NCBI GenBank assembly: GCA_036365455.1
Contig: JAWQUS010000020.1
Coordinates: 9,087,001 to 9,151,000, forward strand
Source: Macrosoma leucophasiata
Lineage: Eukaryota > Arthropoda > Insecta > Lepidoptera > Hedylidae
Length of the DNA stretch: 64,000 nt
Direction of reading: 5' to 3'
In this document: in pieces, positions 63,952 to 64,000 of the stretch
Layout of the letters: each line of letters starts with the position of its first letter
How positions within the stretch are numbered: the first letter of the stretch is position 1
Program-made: the position numbers and the translations under genes
The notes under the pieces: generated by a model
Database searches by the model: none
What the model saw: only the letters and a program-made list of their open reading frames with translations
What the model was told of the DNA's origin: nothing

Positions 63952-64000
63952 AAATTTTGTAATCACATATTTGTGTTCGGTATCGATCTAGTAACATCCC
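63660..64000. repeat. Unclassified repeat with CAGA tract at window end
   Basis: TTCTAAACCGATTGACATGA, AACACACAGACAAACAGACA and a (CAGA)8-9 tract (63915-63949) followed by AAAAAATTTTGTAATCACAT. This layout is typical of lepidopteran interspersed repeats. It runs to the window edge. Confidence 0.45.

Overview
The window looks like gene-poor, transposon-rich nuclear DNA from a moth or butterfly (Lepidoptera). It is AT-rich with short GC-rich islands. I recognise no host protein-coding gene. The coding traces I can name are all broken pieces of transposable elements, and the repeat families are of types I know from lepidopteran genomes. The comparison with noctuid-type SINEs is from memory of the sequence style, not from a search. 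The only intact functional gene I can support is a tRNA-Pro(CGG) at 50386-50457 on the minus strand.

Most of the recognisable sequence falls into a few families. (1) 'R290', my label: a ~285 bp SINE-like repeat whose A-rich 3' tail resembles CR1-clade LINE tails. About 27 copies and fragments occur on both strands. (2) Helitron-type elements starting TC and ending CTAG/CTAA, three of them carrying GTCT microsatellites. (3) Three tRNA-derived SINE families, called A, B and C here. (4) Foldback/MITE elements, notably at 4.9-5.3, 12.96-13.74 and 56.4-57.5 kb. (5) Decayed LINE coding fragments: R1-like RNase H at 16.2 kb, a LINE C-terminus at 21.3 kb, a gag zinc knuckle at 31.8 kb, RT C-termini at 44.2, 49.7 and 55.4 kb, and an RTE-like ORF1 at 51.7 kb. 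(6) Two PIF/Harbinger-like fossils at 26.2-27.2 and 32.7-33.3 kb, each keeping a MADF (Myb/SANT-like) pseudogene; the first also keeps the start of a transposase.

Layout. 0-12 kb: Helitrons, a GC-rich LINE 3' region, a dense R290 cluster and a twin-primed SINE. 12-26 kb: Helitrons, foldback MITEs, LINE debris and SINE-B/family C copies. 26-36 kb: the two Harbinger fossils and an unclassified four-copy array (33.9-35.3 kb). 36-44 kb: R290 copies and two unclassified local duplications. 44-50.4 kb: LINE fragments, three copies of unknown repeat E, and nested SINEs, then the tRNA-Pro. 50.5-58 kb: an internally deleted RTE-like element, an LTR-like block, and a Jockey-like LINE interrupted by a foldback element. 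58-64 kb: nested SINEs, R290 fragments, microsatellites and common lepidopteran repeats.

I see no operon-like or pathway-level gene system. The interest lies in transposon structure: insertion signatures readable directly (12-13 bp target duplications, A|T Helitron insertion, twin priming, nested elements), the two MADF-bearing Harbinger derivatives, and repeat units I cannot assign to a family.
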